From the NCBI GenBank assembly GCA_002704145.1, contig PAFH01000015.1, positions 7,731-62,351 of the forward strand: a stretch of DNA of 54,621 bases, read 5' to 3'. The notes beneath the pieces were generated by a model. The model searched no databases. It was not told where the DNA came from and worked only from the letters and a program-made list of their open reading frames with translations. The translations under genes and the position numbers were made by a program. This DNA is from Pelagibacteraceae bacterium (GTDB taxonomy: Bacteria; Pseudomonadota; Alphaproteobacteria; Pelagibacterales; Pelagibacteraceae). Of this stretch, positions 1 through 10,238 are shown piece after piece (the stretch's first letter is position 1; each line of letters begins with the position of its first letter).

Positions 1-1110
1 TTAGTAAATATTTTAGGTTCTAAAAATGAGGAATTAAATTTCAAAGCTGTTCCCCCAGTTTCTATATTATTTGTTGGTTTGCAAGGTTCAGGAAAAACAA
101 CATCTGCAGCAAAATTAGCAAAAAAAATTGAGAAAGATCATAAAAAAAAAGTAATGTTAGTTAGTTTAGATGTTCACAGACCTGCCGCTCAAGAACAGCT
201 TAAAATGCTTGCTGAAACAAATGGAATACAATGTTTGCCAATTGTTGATAAGCAACAGCCATTAGATATAACTAAAAGAGCTTTGAATGCCGCTAATCTT
301 AATGGTTCAGATATTATAATTTTTGACACTGCAGGTAGAACTCAAATGGATCTACCTATGATGGCTGAAATTAAGCAAATTAAAGATGTTACAAAACCAG
401 CTGAAACTATTTTAGTAGCAGACTCTCTTACTGGACAAATAGCTGTGAATGTAGCCAGAGAATTCGACAAAGCTGTTAATATTTCAGGAATAATTCTTAC
501 AAGAGTTGACGGTGACGCTAGAGGTGGAGCAGCATTGAGCATGAAAAACGTAACAGGCAAACCAATAAAATACATTGGTGTAGGAGAAAAAATTACAGAT
601 ATAGAAAAGTTTTACCCAGATAGACTAGCAAATAGAATTTTAGGCATGGGAGATGTAGTTACTTTGGTTGAAAAAGCACAACAGGATTTAAGTGATGAAA
701 AAATTAAAGAAACAGAAGAAGAATTAAAAAAAGGAATATTTACAATGGACTCTTACCTTGCTCAACTAAGACAGATGAAAAAAATGGGAGGAATGGAGGG
801 AGTTATGTCAATGCTGCCTGGAGTGAATAAAATGAAAGCTAAAATGAATCAAGCAAATATTGATGAAAAAATGTTAATTGAGAATGAAGCAGTAATATTA
901 TCTATGACTAAAGAAGAAAAAGAAAATCCAAAAATTATTAGCGGGTCTAGAAGAAAAAGAATTTCAAATGGATCTGGTGTAGATGTTTCTAAGATTAATA
1001 AATTACTTAAACAATTTAAAATGATGTCTGATATGATGAAAAAAATGTCGCAAGGAAAAAAAATTCCATCTGGAATGATACCAGATGAAATGCTTAATCA
1101 AATAAAATGA
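1..1110 (+). CDS. ffh: Signal recognition particle protein Ffh (5' end outside window)
   Basis: GTPase subunit of the signal recognition particle, which binds 4.5S RNA and signal sequences of nascent membrane proteins. The open frame runs from base 1 with no stop, so the first codons (N domain) lie upstream; 369 residues are visible. Seen: P-loop GLQGSGKTT at visible residues 26-34, DTAGR, the TRVDGDARGG guanine-specificity region, then a methionine-rich C-terminal M domain (many MKKM/MM runs). A TTG at 79 lies inside the P-loop and cannot be the start. It is followed after 10 nt by rpsP, the usual ffh-rpsP-trmD-rplS order. Confidence 0.97.
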   Translation, partial: LVNILGSKNEELNFKAVPPVSILFVGLQGSGKTTSAAKLAKKIEKDHKKKVMLVSLDVHRPAAQEQLKMLAETNGIQCLPIVDKQQPLDITKRALNAANLNGSDIIIFDTAGRTQMDLPMMAEIKQIKDVTKPAETILVADSLTGQIAVNVAREFDKAVNISGIILTRVDGDARGGAALSMKNVTGKPIKYIGVGEKITDIEKFYPDRLANRILGMGDVVTLVEKAQQDLSDEKIKETEEELKKGIFTMDSYLAQLRQMKKMGGMEGVMSMLPGVNKMKAKMNQANIDEKMLIENEAVILSMTKEEKENPKIISGSRRKRISNGSGVDVSKINKLLKQFKMMSDMMKKMSQGKKIPSGMIPDEMLNQIK

Positions 1111-1120
1111 AAGGTACAAA

Positions 1121-1615
1121 ATGTTAAGAATAAGATTATCAATGGGAGGTGTAAGAAAAAGACCAATATATAAAATAGTTGTTGCTGACGGAAGATACCC
1201 AAGAGATGGAAAATTTATAGAAAAATTAGGGTCTTACAATCCCCTTTTGCCAAAAGATAAAAAAGAGAGAGTAAAAGTTGAATTTGAAAGAGTTAAATAT
1301 TGGATAAGTAAAGGCGCCCAGCCTACTCTTAGAGTTTCAAGAATTTTAGGCGAGATGCAGTTAATGCCCATGCCTAAACCAGGAAATAATCCTTTAAAAG
1401 CTATTCCAAAAAAAGATAGAAAAAAAGAAAGCAGTGAAGAACCAAAAGCAGAAGCTAAAAAGGAAGAACCAAAAGCAGAAGCTAAAAAGGAAAAACCAAA
1501 AGCAGAAGCTAAAAAGGAAGAACCAAAAGCAGAAGCTAAAAAGGAAGAACCAAAAGCAGAAGCTAAAAAGGAAGAACCAAAAGCAGAAGCTAAAAAGGAA
1601 GAGAAAAAGGTTTAA
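1121..1615 (+). CDS. rpsP: 30S ribosomal protein S16 with long repetitive C-terminal tail
   Basis: Small-subunit ribosomal protein S16. The first about 85 residues are canonical (MLRIRLSMGG start, RPIYKIVVADGRYPRDG, LGSYNP). The protein is 164 residues, roughly twice the usual bacterial length, because of a Lys/Glu/Ala/Pro tail built from six copies of a 9-residue unit EEPKAEAKK (third copy EKPKAEAKK), ending EEKKV. The tail is probably disordered and outside the folded S16 core; its function is unknown. It sits between ffh and trmD, 17 nt before the trmD start. Confidence 0.96.
   Translation: MLRIRLSMGGVRKRPIYKIVVADGRYPRDGKFIEKLGSYNPLLPKDKKERVKVEFERVKYWISKGAQPTLRVSRILGEMQLMPMPKPGNNPLKAIPKKDRKKESSEEPKAEAKKEEPKAEAKKEKPKAEAKKEEPKAEAKKEEPKAEAKKEEPKAEAKKEEKKV
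1436..1597 (+). repeat. Six tandem copies of a 27-bp coding repeat in rpsP
   Basis: Six head-to-tail 27-bp units, beginning gaagaaccaaaagcagaag, encode EEPKAEAKK. Copies are nearly identical at the nucleotide level (copy 3 carries a G-to-A change giving EKPKAEAKK), which implies recent expansion by slippage or unequal recombination. The period is a multiple of three, so copy-number changes would keep frame. Confidence 0.95.
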
Positions 1616-1632
1616 CCAAAAGGTGATTAATA

Positions 1633-2334
1633 ATGTTAGAAGTAAAGATTTTTACTTTGTATCCAGATCTATTTCCTGGTCCTTTAGACATAGGAATATA
1701 TAAAAAAGCCAGAAAAAATAAAATTTGGGACTTAAAAGTAATAGATATTAGGAAATATTCAAAAGACAAACACAGCGCTGTAGATGACTCCCCATTTGGC
1801 GGAGGCAGTGGAATGCTTTTAAGACCTGATGTGGTTGCTTCAGCTCTTGATGCAAATGTAAAAAAAAATGAAAAAATAATCTACCTGTCACCAAAAGGTA
1901 AAAGTTTTCATCAAAAAGAAGCAAGATTTTTGAGTAAATTTGAAAAAATAAATATTTTGTGTGGTCATTTTGAGGGTATAGATCAAAGATTATTAGAAAG
2001 TAGAAATATTGAAGAATACAGTTTAGGAGATTTTGTTTTATCAGGAGGTGAAACTGCATCCTTTGTTTTTGTAGATGCTCTAGTAAGATTACTTCCAGGA
2101 GTGTTAGGAAATAAGGACTCCACAAAGGAAGAAAGTTTTGAGAACAATCTTTTGGAGTATCCTCAATACACCAAACCTAGAGAATGGGAGGGTAAAAGTC
2201 CTCCTGAAGTACTATTTTCTGGTGATCATGCTAAAATTAAGGGGTGGCGTTTATCTCAATCTGAGGCTATAACACGACGCCAGAGACCTGATCTATGGAA
2301 AAAATATTTAAATAAAAAAAATGAAAAACATTGA
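1633..2334 (+). CDS. trmD: tRNA (guanine-37-N1) methyltransferase TrmD
   Basis: SPOUT-family methyltransferase that makes m1G37 next to the anticodon using S-adenosylmethionine and prevents +1 frameshifting. Seen: the N-terminal [34 protein letters not shown], and the trefoil-knot SAM-binding GDFVLSGGE, followed by the tRNA-binding tail ([26 protein letters not shown]). Length 233 aa is normal. The last 14 nt overlap the start of rplS, suggesting translational coupling. Confidence 0.97.
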   Translation: MLEVKIFTLYPDLFPGPLDIGIYKKARKNKIWDLKVIDIRKYSKDKHSAVDDSPFGGGSGMLLRPDVVASALDANVKKNEKIIYLSPKGKSFHQKEARFLSKFEKINILCGHFEGIDQRLLESRNIEEYSLGDFVLSGGETASFVFVDALVRLLPGVLGNKDSTKEESFENNLLEYPQYTKPREWEGKSPPEVLFSGDHAKIKGWRLSQSEAITRRQRPDLWKKYLNKKNEKH

Positions 2335-2812
2335 AGATATAAATAGAGAAGCAATAAAAAAAATAGTTGCTAATAAAAAAATTACTGAATTTTCTCCGGG
2401 AGATACAATTAAAGTAGGAGTTAAAATTGTGGAAGGAAAAAGAGAACGAATACAGTATTTTGAAGGCGTCTGTATTGCAAAAAAAAATAGGGATATAAAT
2501 TCATCTTTTACTGTAAGGAAAATTTCATTTGGTGAGGGAGTTGAGAGAACATTTGCACTTTATAGTCCTAATGTTGACTCTATTAAAGTTATCAGAGCAG
2601 GAAAAGTTAGAAGAGCAAAGCTTTATTATTTGAGAAATCGAAAAGGTAAATCTGCTAGAATTGCAGAAAAAATTAAAAAAAAAATTGGTGTTGACGTTTC
2701 AGTTAAATCAGATGTTACACCCGTTAAAGAAGAAGTTAAAGTTGAGGAGACTAAAAAAGAAACACCAATAGCTGAAGCTAAAGCTGAAAAACCAATTAGC
2801 GAAAAAAAATAA
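2321..2812 (+). CDS. rplS: 50S ribosomal protein L19
   Basis: Large-subunit protein L19, located at the 30S-50S interface. Seen: [22 protein letters not shown] near the start, the FEGVCIAKK and [17 protein letters not shown] region and the [21 protein letters not shown]-terminal core. After about residue 125 a charged Lys/Glu/Ala/Pro tail extends the protein to 163 aa, longer than the usual 115-120. It overlaps trmD by 14 nt and is followed 5 nt later by leuC. Confidence 0.96.
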   Translation: MKNIEDINREAIKKIVANKKITEFSPGDTIKVGVKIVEGKRERIQYFEGVCIAKKNRDINSSFTVRKISFGEGVERTFALYSPNVDSIKVIRAGKVRRAKLYYLRNRKGKSARIAEKIKKKIGVDVSVKSDVTPVKEEVKVEETKKETPIAEAKAEKPISEKK

Positions 2813-2817
2813 TATTA

Positions 2818-4218
2818 ATGTCTAGAACTCTATACGATAAGATATGGGAAAACCATCTTGTTCATGAGCAGAAGGATGGAACTTCTTTAATTTATGTAGA
2901 CCGCCATCTTGTTCACGAAGTAACTAGTCCACAAGCTTTCGAGGGTTTAAGATTACAAAAAAGAAAAGTTAGACGACCTGAGTTTACGCTAGCCGTCTCA
3001 GATCATAACGTTCCAACGACTGATAGATCAAAAGGTATAGACGATGAAGAGTCAAGGATTCAAGTCGAAACTTTAAGAAATAATTGTGAAGAGTTTGGAG
3101 TAGAACTTTTTGATGTAAATGATAAAAGACAAGGTATCGTTCATGTTATCGGACCAGAACAAGGATTTACTCAACCAGGAGCAGTTATAGTTTGTGGTGA
3201 CAGTCACACTGCTACCCACGGTGCATTTGGTGCTTTAGCATTTGGGATAGGAACTTCAGAGGTAGAGCACGTTTTAGCAACTCAGACATTAATTCAAAAA
3301 AAAACAAAAAACTTTAGAATAAACGTTAATGGAAGTTTGCCAAAAGGTGTAACAGCAAAAGATGTAATCTTAAAAATTATAGGTACGATAGGAACTGCAG
3401 GAGGTACTGGCTATGTAGTCGAGTATGCTGGAAGTGTTATTAGAAACCTAAGCATGGAAGAAAGAATGACAGTATGTAATATGACTATTGAAGCTGGAGC
3501 TAGAGCAGGACTGATAGCACCAGATGAAAAAACATTTCAATATTTAAAAGGAAGAACGATGTCTCCCGAAGGTAAAAATTGGAATAAGGCTGTTGAATTT
3601 TGGAATACACTTTATTCAGACAAAGATTGTAAATTTGATAAAGAAATTAACATTCAAGCTGAAAATATTGAACCACTTGTAACTTGGGGAACTTCTCCTC
3701 AGGACGTGTCACCTGTTACCGGATTAGTACCTGATCCTGATAAGGAGAAAAATGCGGATAGAAAAATGGCTATGAAAAGATCTTTAGACTATATGGGTCT
3801 TAAGGCTAATACAAAAATATCTGATATAAAAATAGATAAGATTTTTATTGGAAGTTGTACCAACGGGAGGATTGAAGATTTGAGAGTAGCTGCAGAACTG
3901 TTGAAAGGAAAAAAAATTGCCAAAAATATAAGCGCAATGGTTGTTCCTGGATCTGGATTAGTAAAAATACAGGCTGAAAAAGAGGGGCTAGATAAAATAT
4001 TTAAAGAAGCGGGTTTTGAGTGGAGAGAACCGGGGTGTTCTATGTGTCTTGGAATGAACCCTGATCAGCTTAAACCAAAAGAAAGGTGTGCATCCACATC
4101 CAATAGAAACTTCGAAGGAAGGCAAGGTAGAGGAGGAAGAACCCATCTTGTTAGTCCAGGAATGGCGATTGCAGCAGCAATCAATGGACATCTTTCAGAT
4201 GTAAGAGAGATTCAGTAA
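2818..4218 (+). CDS. leuC: 3-isopropylmalate dehydratase large subunit
   Basis: With LeuD it isomerises 2-isopropylmalate to 3-isopropylmalate in leucine synthesis. It is an aconitase-family protein of 466 aa, the usual length. [4Fe-4S] cluster ligands are visible as Cys347 in GSCTNGR and Cys407/Cys410 in CSMCLGMN; the substrate-loop motifs [13 protein letters not shown] and [10 protein letters not shown] are also present. The TAA stop shares one base with the ATG of leuD (TAATG). First gene of a leuC-leuD-leuB-asd run directly downstream of rplS. Confidence 0.97.
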   Translation: MSRTLYDKIWENHLVHEQKDGTSLIYVDRHLVHEVTSPQAFEGLRLQKRKVRRPEFTLAVSDHNVPTTDRSKGIDDEESRIQVETLRNNCEEFGVELFDVNDKRQGIVHVIGPEQGFTQPGAVIVCGDSHTATHGAFGALAFGIGTSEVEHVLATQTLIQKKTKNFRINVNGSLPKGVTAKDVILKIIGTIGTAGGTGYVVEYAGSVIRNLSMEERMTVCNMTIEAGARAGLIAPDEKTFQYLKGRTMSPEGKNWNKAVEFWNTLYSDKDCKFDKEINIQAENIEPLVTWGTSPQDVSPVTGLVPDPDKEKNADRKMAMKRSLDYMGLKANTKISDIKIDKIFIGSCTNGRIEDLRVAAELLKGKKIAKNISAMVVPGSGLVKIQAEKEGLDKIFKEAGFEWREPGCSMCLGMNPDQLKPKERCASTSNRNFEGRQGRGGRTHLVSPGMAIAAAINGHLSDVREIQ

Positions 4219-4814
4219 TGGAAAAGTTTACTAACCTTAAATCGATACCTTCTTATCTATCTTTACAAAATATCGATACAGATATGATAATTCCTAAACA
4301 ATTTTTAAAAACCATTAAAAGAACTGGATTGGGTAAAAGCTTATTCTATGAGATGAGATATGATGAAAATGGAAAAGAAATAAAAGATTTTATATTAAAT
4401 AATAAACCTTATAGCGAATCTAAGATTTTAATTTCTGGTAAAAATTTTGGATGCGGTTCTTCAAGAGAGCATGCTCCGTGGGCACTACTAGACTTTGGTA
4501 TTAAATGTGTAATTAGTTCAAGCTTTGCAGATATATTCTATAATAATTGTTTTAAAAATGGAATTTTGCCAGTAAGACTTGACGAAGAAAAAGTTTTGAA
4601 ATTATCAGAATACTCTATCAGAAAAGGTGAAATTGAAATAGATTTAGAAAAACAAGAAATAAAATCTGGTAACGAAATAACAAAATTTGAAATTGATTCT
4701 TTTAAAAAGAAATGTTTGATTGAGGGTTTAGATGATATTGCTTTATCTATGGAAAAGACCAGTCAAATAGATAATTTTGAAAAAGAGATGAAACTAACGA
4801 AACCGTGGATTTAA
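4218..4814 (+). CDS. leuD: 3-isopropylmalate dehydratase small subunit
   Basis: Swivel-domain subunit that pairs with LeuC to form isopropylmalate isomerase. Seen: the [16 protein letters not shown]-terminal motif and the substrate-binding [14 protein letters not shown] loop, followed by [19 protein letters not shown]. Length 198 aa is typical. It overlaps leuC by one base and is followed 4 nt later by leuB, so leuCDB is very likely one transcript. Confidence 0.97.
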   Translation: MEKFTNLKSIPSYLSLQNIDTDMIIPKQFLKTIKRTGLGKSLFYEMRYDENGKEIKDFILNNKPYSESKILISGKNFGCGSSREHAPWALLDFGIKCVISSSFADIFYNNCFKNGILPVRLDEEKVLKLSEYSIRKGEIEIDLEKQEIKSGNEITKFEIDSFKKKCLIEGLDDIALSMEKTSQIDNFEKEMKLTKPWI

Positions 4815-4818
4815 AACA

Positions 4819-5925
4819 ATGAATAAGACAAATAGTAGAAAAATTTTATTATTACCAGGAGATGGGATTGGACCAGAGGTGGTAAAAGAAGTTAAAAAAA
4901 TATTAGAATGGTTTAATAAGCATAAATCTTTAGACTTTAGTTTCGAGGAAGAATTAATTGGAGGAGCGTCAATTGATGCTAACAAAATACCAATAACTGA
5001 TGAAGTTTTTTATAAGTCACTTCAATCGGATGCTGTAATTCTAGGAGCCTGTGGTGGTCCAAAATGGGATAATTTAGAGTTTTCAAAAAAACCTGAGAGA
5101 GCGCTTTTAAAACTTAGAAAAGAACTAAAATTATTTGCAAATTTAAGACCAGCAATATGTTTTAAACAATTAGTTGACGCATCTTCATTAAAACCAGAAA
5201 TAGTATCGGGTTTAGATATTATGATTGTAAGAGAGCTGACCGGAGGAATCTATTTTGGAGAGCCTAGGGGAATCGAACCAATTGAAAACAATCAAAGAAG
5301 AGGCGTTAATACACACACTTACACTACAAATGAAATACACAGGATTGCTAAAGTTGCTTTTGATTTAGCAAAAAAAAGAAAAAATAAAGTGACCTCTTGC
5401 GAAAAATCCAATGTGATGGAAGCTGGAGTTTTATGGAGAGAAGAAGTTCAAATAATCAAGGATAAAGAATATAAATCGGTAGAATTAAATCATATGCTTG
5501 CAGACAACTGTGCAATGCAATTATTGAGAAATCCAAAACAATTTGATGTGATTTTAGCAGATAATTTGTTTGGAGATATGTTATCTGATGAAGCCGGTAT
5601 GTTAACCGGATCATTAGGTCTGCTTCCCTCTGCATCTTTAGGCGCTAAAGATAAAAAAGGAAAAATTAGATCTTTATATGAGCCCGTACACGGTTCGGCT
5701 CCTGATATTGCTGGAAAAAATTTAGCCAACCCCATAGCAACTATTTTAAGCTTATCAATGGCTTTAAGATATTCCCTGAATCTTGATAAAGAGGCTGATC
5801 AACTAGATCAAGCTGTGCAGAAAGTGCTAGATGATGGTTTGAGAACCAAAGATATAATTTCTAAAGGAAAAAAGGAAGTCACCACAACAGATATGGGTGA
5901 TGCAATTATATCGAAATTGAAATAA
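4819..5925 (+). CDS. leuB: 3-isopropylmalate dehydrogenase
   Basis: NAD-dependent oxidative decarboxylation of 3-isopropylmalate to 2-oxoisocaproate, the third dedicated step of leucine synthesis. Seen: [10 protein letters not shown] at the N-terminus, the [14 protein letters not shown] loop, metal-binding [13 protein letters not shown] and the [16 protein letters not shown]-binding motif near the C-terminus. Length 368 aa is normal. It completes leuCDB and precedes asd by 13 nt. Confidence 0.97.
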   Translation: MNKTNSRKILLLPGDGIGPEVVKEVKKILEWFNKHKSLDFSFEEELIGGASIDANKIPITDEVFYKSLQSDAVILGACGGPKWDNLEFSKKPERALLKLRKELKLFANLRPAICFKQLVDASSLKPEIVSGLDIMIVRELTGGIYFGEPRGIEPIENNQRRGVNTHTYTTNEIHRIAKVAFDLAKKRKNKVTSCEKSNVMEAGVLWREEVQIIKDKEYKSVELNHMLADNCAMQLLRNPKQFDVILADNLFGDMLSDEAGMLTGSLGLLPSASLGAKDKKGKIRSLYEPVHGSAPDIAGKNLANPIATILSLSMALRYSLNLDKEADQLDQAVQKVLDDGLRTKDIISKGKKEVTTTDMGDAIISKLK

Positions 5926-5938
5926 AATAGTAAGTAAT

Positions 5939-6937
5939 ATGAATCTAGCAATTATCGGAGCCACAGGAAATGTTGGCAGAAAAACAATTGAAGTACTCGA
6001 AAAATCAGAAATCAAAATCAAAAATCTTTTTTTGGTAGCTTCTAAAAAAAGCGCAGGAGAAAAATTAAAATTTAACGATAAAGAAATAATAATAGAACAA
6101 TTGGAAAATTATGATTTTTCTAAGGCTGAGATTACTATTTTTGCTGCTGGTAGTGAAATTGCAAAAAATTGGGTGCCAAAAGCTTCAAAAAATACAATAG
6201 TTATTGATAACTCAAAATATTTTAGAATGAATGACGATGTTCCTTTAGTTGTAGCAGAAGTTAATTCTGAAGATTTAAAAAAACATAAAAATATTATAGC
6301 AAATCCTAATTGTTCAACAATTCAATTGATGCTACCGCTTAAACCCCTTCATGATAAATATAAAATTAAAAGAGTTATTGTTTCAACTTATCAAGCAGTT
6401 TCTGGAGCTGGCAAGGCATCAGTTGATGAATTATTTAGCCAGACTAAAGATTATCTTAGTGATAAAAAAATAATGTCAAAAAATTTCACAAAACAGATAG
6501 CTTTTAATCTCATACCTCATATAGATATTTTTGTTGATGATGGATATACGAAAGAAGAATGGAAGATGGAGAATGAAACTAGAAAAATATTAGACAACGA
6601 AATAGGTTTGAGTGCAACTTGTGTAAGGGTCCCAGTAAAGACTTCACACTCTGAGTCTGTAAATATAGAATTTGAAAATGATTATGAATTAGAAACAGTA
6701 AAACAAATACTTAGTAATGCACCAGGCTGCAAAGTTATAGATGAACAAAAAGATGGAGGTTATATTACGCCTTTAGAAGCTGAAGGAAATTATTCAACTT
6801 TTATATCTAGAATAAGAAAAGATAATTCTAATAAAAAAGCAATAAACATTTGGGTAGTATCAGACAATCTTTTAAAAGGAGCTGCTTTGAATACGGTTCA
6901 AATTGCAGAATATTTGATTAAAAACAATAAAAAATAG
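5939..6937 (+). CDS. asd: Aspartate-semialdehyde dehydrogenase
   Basis: NADPH-dependent reduction of aspartyl phosphate to aspartate semialdehyde, the branch point for lysine/diaminopimelate, threonine and methionine. Seen: nucleotide-binding GATGNVGRKTIEVL at the N-terminus, the catalytic cysteine Cys125 in NPNCSTIQ, and VSTYQAVSGAGKA. Length 332 aa fits the family. It supplies substrate to lysA and metX, also in this window. Placed between leuB and sdhC with short gaps. Confidence 0.96.
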   Translation: MNLAIIGATGNVGRKTIEVLEKSEIKIKNLFLVASKKSAGEKLKFNDKEIIIEQLENYDFSKAEITIFAAGSEIAKNWVPKASKNTIVIDNSKYFRMNDDVPLVVAEVNSEDLKKHKNIIANPNCSTIQLMLPLKPLHDKYKIKRVIVSTYQAVSGAGKASVDELFSQTKDYLSDKKIMSKNFTKQIAFNLIPHIDIFVDDGYTKEEWKMENETRKILDNEIGLSATCVRVPVKTSHSESVNIEFENDYELETVKQILSNAPGCKVIDEQKDGGYITPLEAEGNYSTFISRIRKDNSNKKAINIWVVSDNLLKGAALNTVQIAEYLIKNNKK

Positions 6938-6947
6938 TAAATAGAAT

Positions 6948-7334
6948 ATGAATACAGACAAAAATCCCTTAAGCCCACACTTGCAAATTTATAAGTGGCA
7001 AATTTCGTCCCTTCTTTCTATAACTCATAGAATAGTTGGAGTAATAAATATTTTAATTATTACTTTAATTTGTTTTTGGTTTTTGTCTTTATCACTAGGT
7101 GAAAGCAGTTATGAGCCTGTAAGAATTTTTTTAACAACTTTTTTTGGCAAATTTTTAATTATTTGTTTCTGCTGGTCCTTTAGTTTTCATATTCTAAATG
7201 AGACTAGGCACATTGCTTGGGATATAGGATTAGGTTTTGATCTTAAGATTGCAAAGATTACAGGAATTTTAGTTTTTATAGGATCTTTTTTTTTAGCAAT
7301 TTTATTTTATATAATAGGTAAAAATTTTATTTAG
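6948..7334 (+). CDS. sdhC: Succinate dehydrogenase cytochrome b556 subunit
   Basis: Membrane anchor of complex II that carries heme b and helps form the ubiquinone site. Seen: N-terminal PLSPHLQIYKWQISSLLSITHRIVGV, the family signature, then three hydrophobic segments, with the conserved SFHILNETRHIAWD containing the likely heme-ligand histidine. Length 128 aa is typical. Its stop is 1 nt from the sdhD start. Confidence 0.95.
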   Translation: MNTDKNPLSPHLQIYKWQISSLLSITHRIVGVINILIITLICFWFLSLSLGESSYEPVRIFLTTFFGKFLIICFCWSFSFHILNETRHIAWDIGLGFDLKIAKITGILVFIGSFFLAILFYIIGKNFI

Positions 7335-7335
7335 C

Positions 7336-7659
7336 ATGCATAGTTCTACAAAAAAATGGTTATTTACAAAAATTAGCTCTGCAGTATTAATACCTTTTAT
7401 GATTTGGTTTATAGTTAATTTAGTAAAAATTTATGATAATGATTATCAACAAATTATTCAATTTTTCTCTTCACAGCCTTCCAAAATATTATTCTCTTTA
7501 TTTGTTGTTATTGCTTACTTTTTCTATGCTTTAACAATGAGTGAAATATTCGAGGATTACATTAGTAATGATAAAATCAAAAATGTCGCAAATAAAACTA
7601 TAAATTTATTTGCTATAGTAATTCCTTTAATAACTATCGTTGGAATTTTAAAATTATAA
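7336..7659 (+). CDS. sdhD: Succinate dehydrogenase membrane anchor subunit
   Basis: Second membrane anchor of complex II. The 107-aa sequence is weakly conserved but has three hydrophobic segments (about residues 12-28, 45-65 and 85-105) and the N-terminal KKWLFTKISSAVLIPFMIWF similar to other SdhD proteins. The call rests mostly on its position exactly between sdhC and sdhA, with zero nucleotides before the sdhA ATG. Confidence 0.9.
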   Translation: MHSSTKKWLFTKISSAVLIPFMIWFIVNLVKIYDNDYQQIIQFFSSQPSKILFSLFVVIAYFFYALTMSEIFEDYISNDKIKNVANKTINLFAIVIPLITIVGILKL

Positions 7660-9435
7660 ATGAGTGCATATAAAATTATAGATCATGAATACGACGTTGT
7701 GGTACTTGGGGCAGGTGGATCCGGATTAAGAGCAGCTGTTGGTTTATCCGAGGCTGGTTTAAAAACTGCATGTATTTCTAAAGTGTTTCCGACTAGAAGT
7801 CACACCTCAGCTGCCCAAGGTGGCATCTCAGCTGCTCTAGGAAATATGGGAGAAGACGACTGGAGATGGCACATGTATGATACTGTTAAAGGCTCCGATT
7901 GGTTAGGAGATCAAGATGCTATAGAATATTTGTGTAAAGAAGCTCCGAGAGCTGTTGTTGAGCTCGAGAGATATGGTGTTCCATTTAGCAGAACCGAAGA
8001 TGGAAAAATTTATCAAAGACCATTTGGGGGAATGACAAAAAATTATGGAAATGGAACTGCTCAAAGAACTTGTGCGGCAGCAGATAGAACAGGCCACGCA
8101 ATTTTACACACTTTGTATGGACAAGCATTAAAACAAAATACAGAATTTTTTATTGAATACTTTGCCTTAGATTTGATTATGAAAAATGGTGAATGCAAAG
8201 GATTGATTGCTTGGAATTTAACAGATGGTACAATTCATAGATTTAGGTCGCACATAACTATAATTGCTACTGGAGGATACGGAAAAGTTTATTATTCAGC
8301 TACTTCAGCTCACACATGTACTGGCGATGGTAATGCCATGGTGTTAAGAGCGGGTTTACCCTTGCAAGATATGGAGTTCGTTCAATTTCATCCAACTGGA
8401 ATTTATGGCGTAGGTTGTTTGATCACAGAGGGAGTTAGAGGCGAAGGTGGATTTTTAGTAAATGGAAGAGGTGAAAGATTCATGGAAAGATATGCTCCTA
8501 ATGCAAAAGATTTAGCTTCAAGGGATGTTGTAAGCAGATCTATGGAAATGGAAATAAATGAAGGCAGAGGAGTAGGTCAAAATAAAGATCATATAAATTT
8601 ACACTTAGATCATTTAGATAAAAAGGTTATTGAAGAAAGATTGCCAGGAATTTCAGAAGCAGCTAAAACATTTGCGAATGTAGACGTTAATAAAGAACCA
8701 ATACCTGTTGTGCCTACCGTACATTACAACATGGGTGGAATTCCAACTAATTATAAAGCAGAGGTTTTAACGTTAAATGGATCAGAAAAAATAGTTCCAG
8801 GTTTGATGGCTATAGGTGAAGCGGCTTGCGTTTCAGTTCATGGAGCGAATAGACTAGGATCAAATTCTTTAATTGATCTAGTTGTTTTTGGAAGAGCTGC
8901 TGCAAAAAGAGCTGCAGAACTTGTCAAAACCGGAACTCCTCATGAAAAAGTTTCTAATTCTGAGACTGACAAATGTTTAGATAGATTTGACAAGATTAGA
9001 AATTCAAATGGATCAACTAAAACTTCTGATCTTAGATTAAAAATGCAAAAAACAATGCAATCTAAATGTGCAGTGTTTAGAACTGAAAAAACATTAAAAG
9101 AAGGGTTAGAGCAAATAAGAAAACCATATGAAGGGTTGAACGATATTTCGGTAAAAGATAAATCATTATTATTTAACACTGATTTAGTTGAAACACTGGA
9201 GTTTGATAATTTAATTCGACAAGCATTAACAACAATGAATTCCGCTTATAATAGAAAAGAAAGTAGAGGAGCCCATGCTAGAGAGGATTTTGTTAAAAGA
9301 GACGACAAAAATTTTATGAAACATACTTTAGCATGGCAAAATGATGATAAAGTAGAGATTAAATATAGAGATGTTCATTCAACAACTTTGACTAATGATG
9401 TACAATATTTTCCTCCAAAGGAAAGAGTATACTAA
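7660..9435 (+). CDS. sdhA: Succinate dehydrogenase flavoprotein subunit
   Basis: Catalytic subunit that oxidises succinate to fumarate with covalent FAD. Seen: [16 protein letters not shown]ossmann motif, [10 protein letters not shown] with the FAD-linking histidine, QFHPTGIYG, the RDVVSRSM active-site region, [14 protein letters not shown] and [11 protein letters not shown]. Length 591 aa is standard and no residue is obviously missing. It is flanked by sdhD and sdhB. Confidence 0.98.
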   Translation: MSAYKIIDHEYDVVVLGAGGSGLRAAVGLSEAGLKTACISKVFPTRSHTSAAQGGISAALGNMGEDDWRWHMYDTVKGSDWLGDQDAIEYLCKEAPRAVVELERYGVPFSRTEDGKIYQRPFGGMTKNYGNGTAQRTCAAADRTGHAILHTLYGQALKQNTEFFIEYFALDLIMKNGECKGLIAWNLTDGTIHRFRSHITIIATGGYGKVYYSATSAHTCTGDGNAMVLRAGLPLQDMEFVQFHPTGIYGVGCLITEGVRGEGGFLVNGRGERFMERYAPNAKDLASRDVVSRSMEMEINEGRGVGQNKDHINLHLDHLDKKVIEERLPGISEAAKTFANVDVNKEPIPVVPTVHYNMGGIPTNYKAEVLTLNGSEKIVPGLMAIGEAACVSVHGANRLGSNSLIDLVVFGRAAAKRAAELVKTGTPHEKVSNSETDKCLDRFDKIRNSNGSTKTSDLRLKMQKTMQSKCAVFRTEKTLKEGLEQIRKPYEGLNDISVKDKSLLFNTDLVETLEFDNLIRQALTTMNSAYNRKESRGAHAREDFVKRDDKNFMKHTLAWQNDDKVEIKYRDVHSTTLTNDVQYFPPKERVY

Positions 9436-9438
9436 TTA

Positions 9439-10215
9439 ATGGTTCAATTTAACTTATCTCAAAATTCTAAAATTGAAATTGGAACATATTATAAAGACAA
9501 AACGAATTCTGCAAATTTAAAAAAAGTTAATGTTTATAGATGGGATCCATCTACAGGAAAAAATCCAAGAATAGATACATTCGAGGTAGATATGAGCAAC
9601 TGTGGTCCGAAGGTTTTGGATATTTTATTTAAAATTAAGAATGAAATTGATCCATCCTTAACATTTAGAAGATCTTGTGCTCACGGAGTTTGCGGTTCTT
9701 GTGCGATGAATATTGATGGAATAAATACTTTAGCATGCATTAAATCACATACAGATATTAATGGAGATTTAAATGTTTACCCATTACCGCATTTAAAAGT
9801 TGTAAAAGATTTAATTGGAGATTTAACAACACTTTACAGACAATATGAGTCCATTCAGCCTTGGTTAAAAACTCAACAAACTGGAGAAGAAAAGGTTGAG
9901 TTAAAACAATCCCAAAAAAATAGAGAAAAACTTGATGGCTATTATGAGTGTATCCTATGCGCATGTTGTTCAACTTCTTGTCCAAGTTATTGGTGGAATG
10001 GAGACAAGTATCTAGGACCTGCTGTTTTACTTCAGGCTTATCGCTGGATCAATGATAGTAGAGATGGAGATAAAAAAGCTCGTTTAAAAAAGGTTGCTGA
10101 TGAATTGAAATTATATAGATGTCATACTATTATGAATTGTACTAATTCATGTCCAAAAGGATTAAATCCTGCAAAAGCTATTGGTTCTATTAAGAAAATG
10201 CTTGCAACAAGCTAA
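9439..10215 (+). CDS. sdhB: Succinate dehydrogenase iron-sulfur subunit
   Basis: Carries electrons from the flavin to ubiquinone through three Fe-S centres. Seen: plant-type [2Fe-2S] ligands in [15 protein letters not shown] plus the later LACI cysteine, and ferredoxin-like clusters in [12 protein letters not shown] and [11 protein letters not shown]. Length 258 aa is normal. It is the last gene of sdhCDAB; mmsA follows after 23 nt. Confidence 0.98.
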   Translation: MVQFNLSQNSKIEIGTYYKDKTNSANLKKVNVYRWDPSTGKNPRIDTFEVDMSNCGPKVLDILFKIKNEIDPSLTFRRSCAHGVCGSCAMNIDGINTLACIKSHTDINGDLNVYPLPHLKVVKDLIGDLTTLYRQYESIQPWLKTQQTGEEKVELKQSQKNREKLDGYYECILCACCSTSCPSYWWNGDKYLGPAVLLQAYRWINDSRDGDKKARLKKVADELKLYRCHTIMNCTNSCPKGLNPAKAIGSIKKMLATS

Positions 10216-10238
10216 ATCCTTATTTATTCAATAACTTC

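Noticed and set aside
342..575. Minus-strand frame opposite ffh
   Set aside because: No start context or recognisable protein; it lies wholly opposite the conserved G domain.
1436..1597. Tandem repeat considered as a CRISPR array
   Set aside because: Units are contiguous without unique spacers, lie inside a coding frame and no cas genes are near.
1434..1703. Open frame reading repeated MKNQKQKLKRK-like sequence
   Set aside because: It is the alternative frame of the rpsP tandem repeat; the S16 frame carries the conserved protein and the 27-bp period keeps any frame open.
2813..2817. Leucine attenuator or leader peptide before leuC
   Set aside because: Only 5 nt separate rplS and leuC, so there is no room for a leader.
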